Below are positions 13,751 to 15,184 of a stretch of 15,184 nt of DNA, piece after piece (the stretch's first letter is position 1; every line of letters starts with the position of its first letter). Position numbers and translations under genes: made by a program. The stretch lies in the NCBI GenBank assembly GCA_030695605.1, contig JAUYQE010000092.1, forward strand, positions 1-15,184. The letters are read 5' to 3'. The notes beneath the pieces were generated by a model. That model was not told the DNA's origin and did not search any database. It saw only the letters and a list, made by a program, of their open reading frames with translations. The stretch comes from Nanobdellota archaeon (GTDB taxonomy: Archaea; Nanobdellota; Nanobdellia; Woesearchaeales; GW2011-AR9).

Positions 13751-13770
13751 ACGGGCTTGTTGCAGGGTTC

Positions 13771-14649
13771 ATGAAGCTTTTAGACGAATGTCTTTCCATA
13801 GGATGCTATACGCTTACTCATGAGCTCGGAAGGGGAAGCACGGCTATTGTGTACAAAGGCACTGATGCGCAAGGCGGAGAGGTCTGTGTCAAGAAGTCAA
13901 ATCTCGATCTCATCGGCAATTGGAAAGCCCGGGAATTGTTCGAGCGCGAAGCATCGGTTTTGGAGCAGCTGAGCAATCCCGGCCATCCGGGCGTGCCCAA
14001 ATTTATTGACCGGATGGATCGGGCTGATAGCCAGTATCTCGTTCTGGAGTACGTGGACGGGCAGAATCTCCAAGAGCTGGTCGAAGAGGAACGCTGCCTA
14101 ACGCCGCAGGAAGGCGTGCATATGGCCTTGCAGGCGCTGGATATTTTGCATTATGTCCATTCTCGGAATGTCATCCATCGGGATCTCAAGCCTTCTAATC
14201 TGGTTCTCGGCAAAGATGGCAAGCTGCGGCTTATTGACTATTCTACGGTTGGTGGAAGATTCGTGTACCCGGCTGACGGTTCCACCATTGTCGAGAATTA
14301 CAGCGGCTACATGCCGCCGGACTTTCTCAACGGCAAGCTGGATCCCAAGAGCGACATCTATTCATTAGGCGCTACGCTGTTCTATGCGATGACAGGACTG
14401 CGCCCCATCGAGGCCTTGACGAAGAAAGGGCGCATTGATATGGGCAGGCTAAAAGCGCCACGGAATCTGCGGAAGATTCTCAAAGGCATGACCGAGCTGG
14501 ATTTAGAAAGGCGGCTGGACCTTGAAGGGGCGGTTAAAAGATTGCTGAAGATGGGGGATATGCCGGAAGAAATTTCTGGAGAGTTACGAGAAAGGGAAAT
14601 GCCTTCTATACGTGGGGGGGCATCATACTTTTCGGCGGCGGTTACATAA
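13771..14649 (+). CDS. Hanks-type Ser/Thr protein kinase, probably frameshifted before its membrane tail
   Basis: This 292-aa kinase starts at ATG 13771. Visible elements are glycine loop GRGSTAIVY (20-28), ATP lysine K41 (VCVK), helix-C glutamate near E60, catalytic loop HRDLKPSN (136-143), metal-binding D156 in IDYS (in place of DFG), MPPDF (181-185, in place of APE), D195 in SDIYSLG, and a subdomain XI arginine near 247-248. All residues needed for phosphotransfer are kept, though the activation segment is divergent. The frame stops shortly after a G7 run (14614-14620). Moving -1 there (one extra G) joins a two-helix hydrophobic tail and gives about 371 aa, close to the 365+ aa of the kinase at the left edge. 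It is transcribed away from the GHKL-STAS operon, which suggests shared regulation or signalling. Confidence 0.9.
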   Translation: MKLLDECLSIGCYTLTHELGRGSTAIVYKGTDAQGGEVCVKKSNLDLIGNWKARELFEREASVLEQLSNPGHPGVPKFIDRMDRADSQYLVLEYVDGQNLQELVEEERCLTPQEGVHMALQALDILHYVHSRNVIHRDLKPSNLVLGKDGKLRLIDYSTVGGRFVYPADGSTIVENYSGYMPPDFLNGKLDPKSDIYSLGATLFYAMTGLRPIEALTKKGRIDMGRLKAPRNLRKILKGMTELDLERRLDLEGAVKRLLKMGDMPEEISGELREREMPSIRGGASYFSAAVT

Positions 14650-14885
14650 CTCTTGCTGCGCATGTCAATCCAGCTCTCTTGCTCATCCCCGTTGCCACCA
14701 ACCTTGGCTCTTACATTTTTGAGGGAGCACGGGATGTCAAAAAAGAACACCAGAACCTTTTGAAAGAAAAGCAAGCTCAAGCTCTTCGAAAGAATGGCCA
14801 GCCCGTAGAAATTCCGCTTGTCAAGATTGATGAAAGATACCGGGAAGAACTGGAACAGAAGGTAAATCACCATGGAAAGCATTGA
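14616..14885 (+). CDS. Out-of-frame C-terminal membrane tail of the preceding kinase
   Basis: In the frame one base back from the kinase, the sequence reads GGIILFGGGYITLA, AHVNP, then ALLLIPVATNLGSYIF and a charged, helical tail (EGARDVKKEHQNLLKEK... to KVNHHGKH). This is a membrane hairpin plus a cytosolic tail, the same plan as the C-terminus of the left-edge kinase. The only in-frame start (TTG 14679) would delete the first helix, so an independent gene is unlikely. It is best read as the kinase tail, separated by a frameshift at or just before the G7 run. Its end overlaps the start of the next gene by 14 nt. Confidence 0.55.
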   Translation, partial: GGIILFGGGYITLAAHVNPALLLIPVATNLGSYIFEGARDVKKEHQNLLKEKQAQALRKNGQPVEIPLVKIDERYREELEQKVNHHGKH

Positions 14886-15184
14886 CCTCGCGATCGTGGG
14901 CGGTGGCGTGAGCGGCCTGACGACAGCCATGTACAGCGTGGAGCGCCAGCCCGGCAGCACCGTGGTGGTTTTTGAAAAGCATAGTTTTCTTGGCGAAGAG
15001 CAATCGGGCCGAAATTCCGGAGTAGCGCATTCCGGATATCAGTATCCCCCTGAATCCCTGAAATCAAAATTGTGCCTGCAGGCCAATCCGCTGCTGAAGC
15101 GATTTGCGGCGGAGCACGGCATTCCCTACGCCAATACGGGCAAGCTGATCGTCGCTACCCGAGAAGAAGAGCTTCCTCTTTTAC
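14872..15184 (+). CDS. lhgO: FAD-dependent L-2-hydroxyglutarate dehydrogenase/oxidase-like protein (3' end cut by window)
   Basis: The first 104 residues are visible, from ATG 14872, with AAGGT (14860-14864) 7 nt upstream as a plausible ribosome binding site. They begin with an FAD-binding Rossmann motif, GGGVSGL (G10, G12, G15), then VVVFEK with the ribose-binding acid (E35). The signature SGRNSGVAHSGYQYPPESLK (45-64) is typical of the LhgO/L2HGDH group within the DAO-like flavoproteins. The enzyme oxidises L-2-hydroxyglutarate to 2-oxoglutarate and so removes a toxic side product of 2-oxoacid metabolism. Related NAD(P)/FAD glycerol-3-phosphate oxidoreductases are the main alternative. The overlap with the kinase tail suggests one transcript. 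Confidence 0.85.
   Translation, partial: MESIDLAIVGGGVSGLTTAMYSVERQPGSTVVVFEKHSFLGEEQSGRNSGVAHSGYQYPPESLKSKLCLQANPLLKRFAAEHGIPYANTGKLIVATREEELPLL

Noticed and set aside
13576..13770. 65-codon N-terminal extension of the right-hand kinase
   Set aside because: The ATG overlaps the opposite operon's TATA box. The extension runs through the CCCGGTAA repeats and through the kinase's own TATA box, and the kinase fold begins only after 13771.

Overview
The window reads as a piece of archaeal chromosome, most likely from a small-genome DPANN-type lineage (Woesearchaeota/Pacearchaeota-like). The lineage name is inference. The archaeal call rests on an Orc1/Cdc6 replication ATPase and on a uniform promoter style. 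Almost every gene or operon head has a TATA box centred about 25-30 nt before its start codon, which implies leaderless or nearly leaderless mRNAs. Genes are tightly packed on both strands, and several pairs overlap by 4 nt (ATGA). No tRNA, rRNA or CRISPR array was found.

Left part (1-2452): a membrane-anchored Ser/Thr kinase runs off the left edge on the minus strand. An IS481-like insertion sequence follows (about 1289-2259), with terminal inverted repeats and a transposase whose start codon and main frame are separated by an A8 run. Next comes a small ORF of uncertain status that contains a perfect hairpin followed by T5. Middle-left (2497-4094): a Nudix hydrolase and a HAD hydrolase form an ATGA-overlapping operon, and a 174-bp convergent spacer after them holds nested inverted repeats.

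Centre (4095-9896): two minus-strand genes encode a very large metal-dependent TIM-barrel (xylose isomerase/AP endonuclease-like) protein with a long helical insertion, and a two-TM secreted/membrane protein with a cytosolic UBA-like domain. Divergent from them, seryl-tRNA synthetase with a very basic C-terminal tail overlaps a CYTH-domain phosphohydrolase/cyclase-like gene.

Right part (9921-15184): an unrecognised 360-aa protein with a GNAT-like C-terminus diverges from an Orc1/Cdc6 gene. A two-gene minus-strand operon follows, encoding a GHKL (histidine-kinase-type) ATPase and a STAS-like DUF4325 protein. Across a shared promoter region with three copies of a CCCGGTAA motif lies a second Hanks-type kinase. 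This kinase appears to have lost its two-helix membrane tail to a frameshift near a G7 run. The window ends inside an L-2-hydroxyglutarate dehydrogenase/oxidase-like flavoprotein.

The strongest leads are the GHKL ATPase + STAS-like operon facing a Ser/Thr kinase, which looks like partner-switching components in an organism that uses no sigma factors, and the frameshifted kinase tail. The giant TIM-barrel protein and the frameshifted transposase come next.
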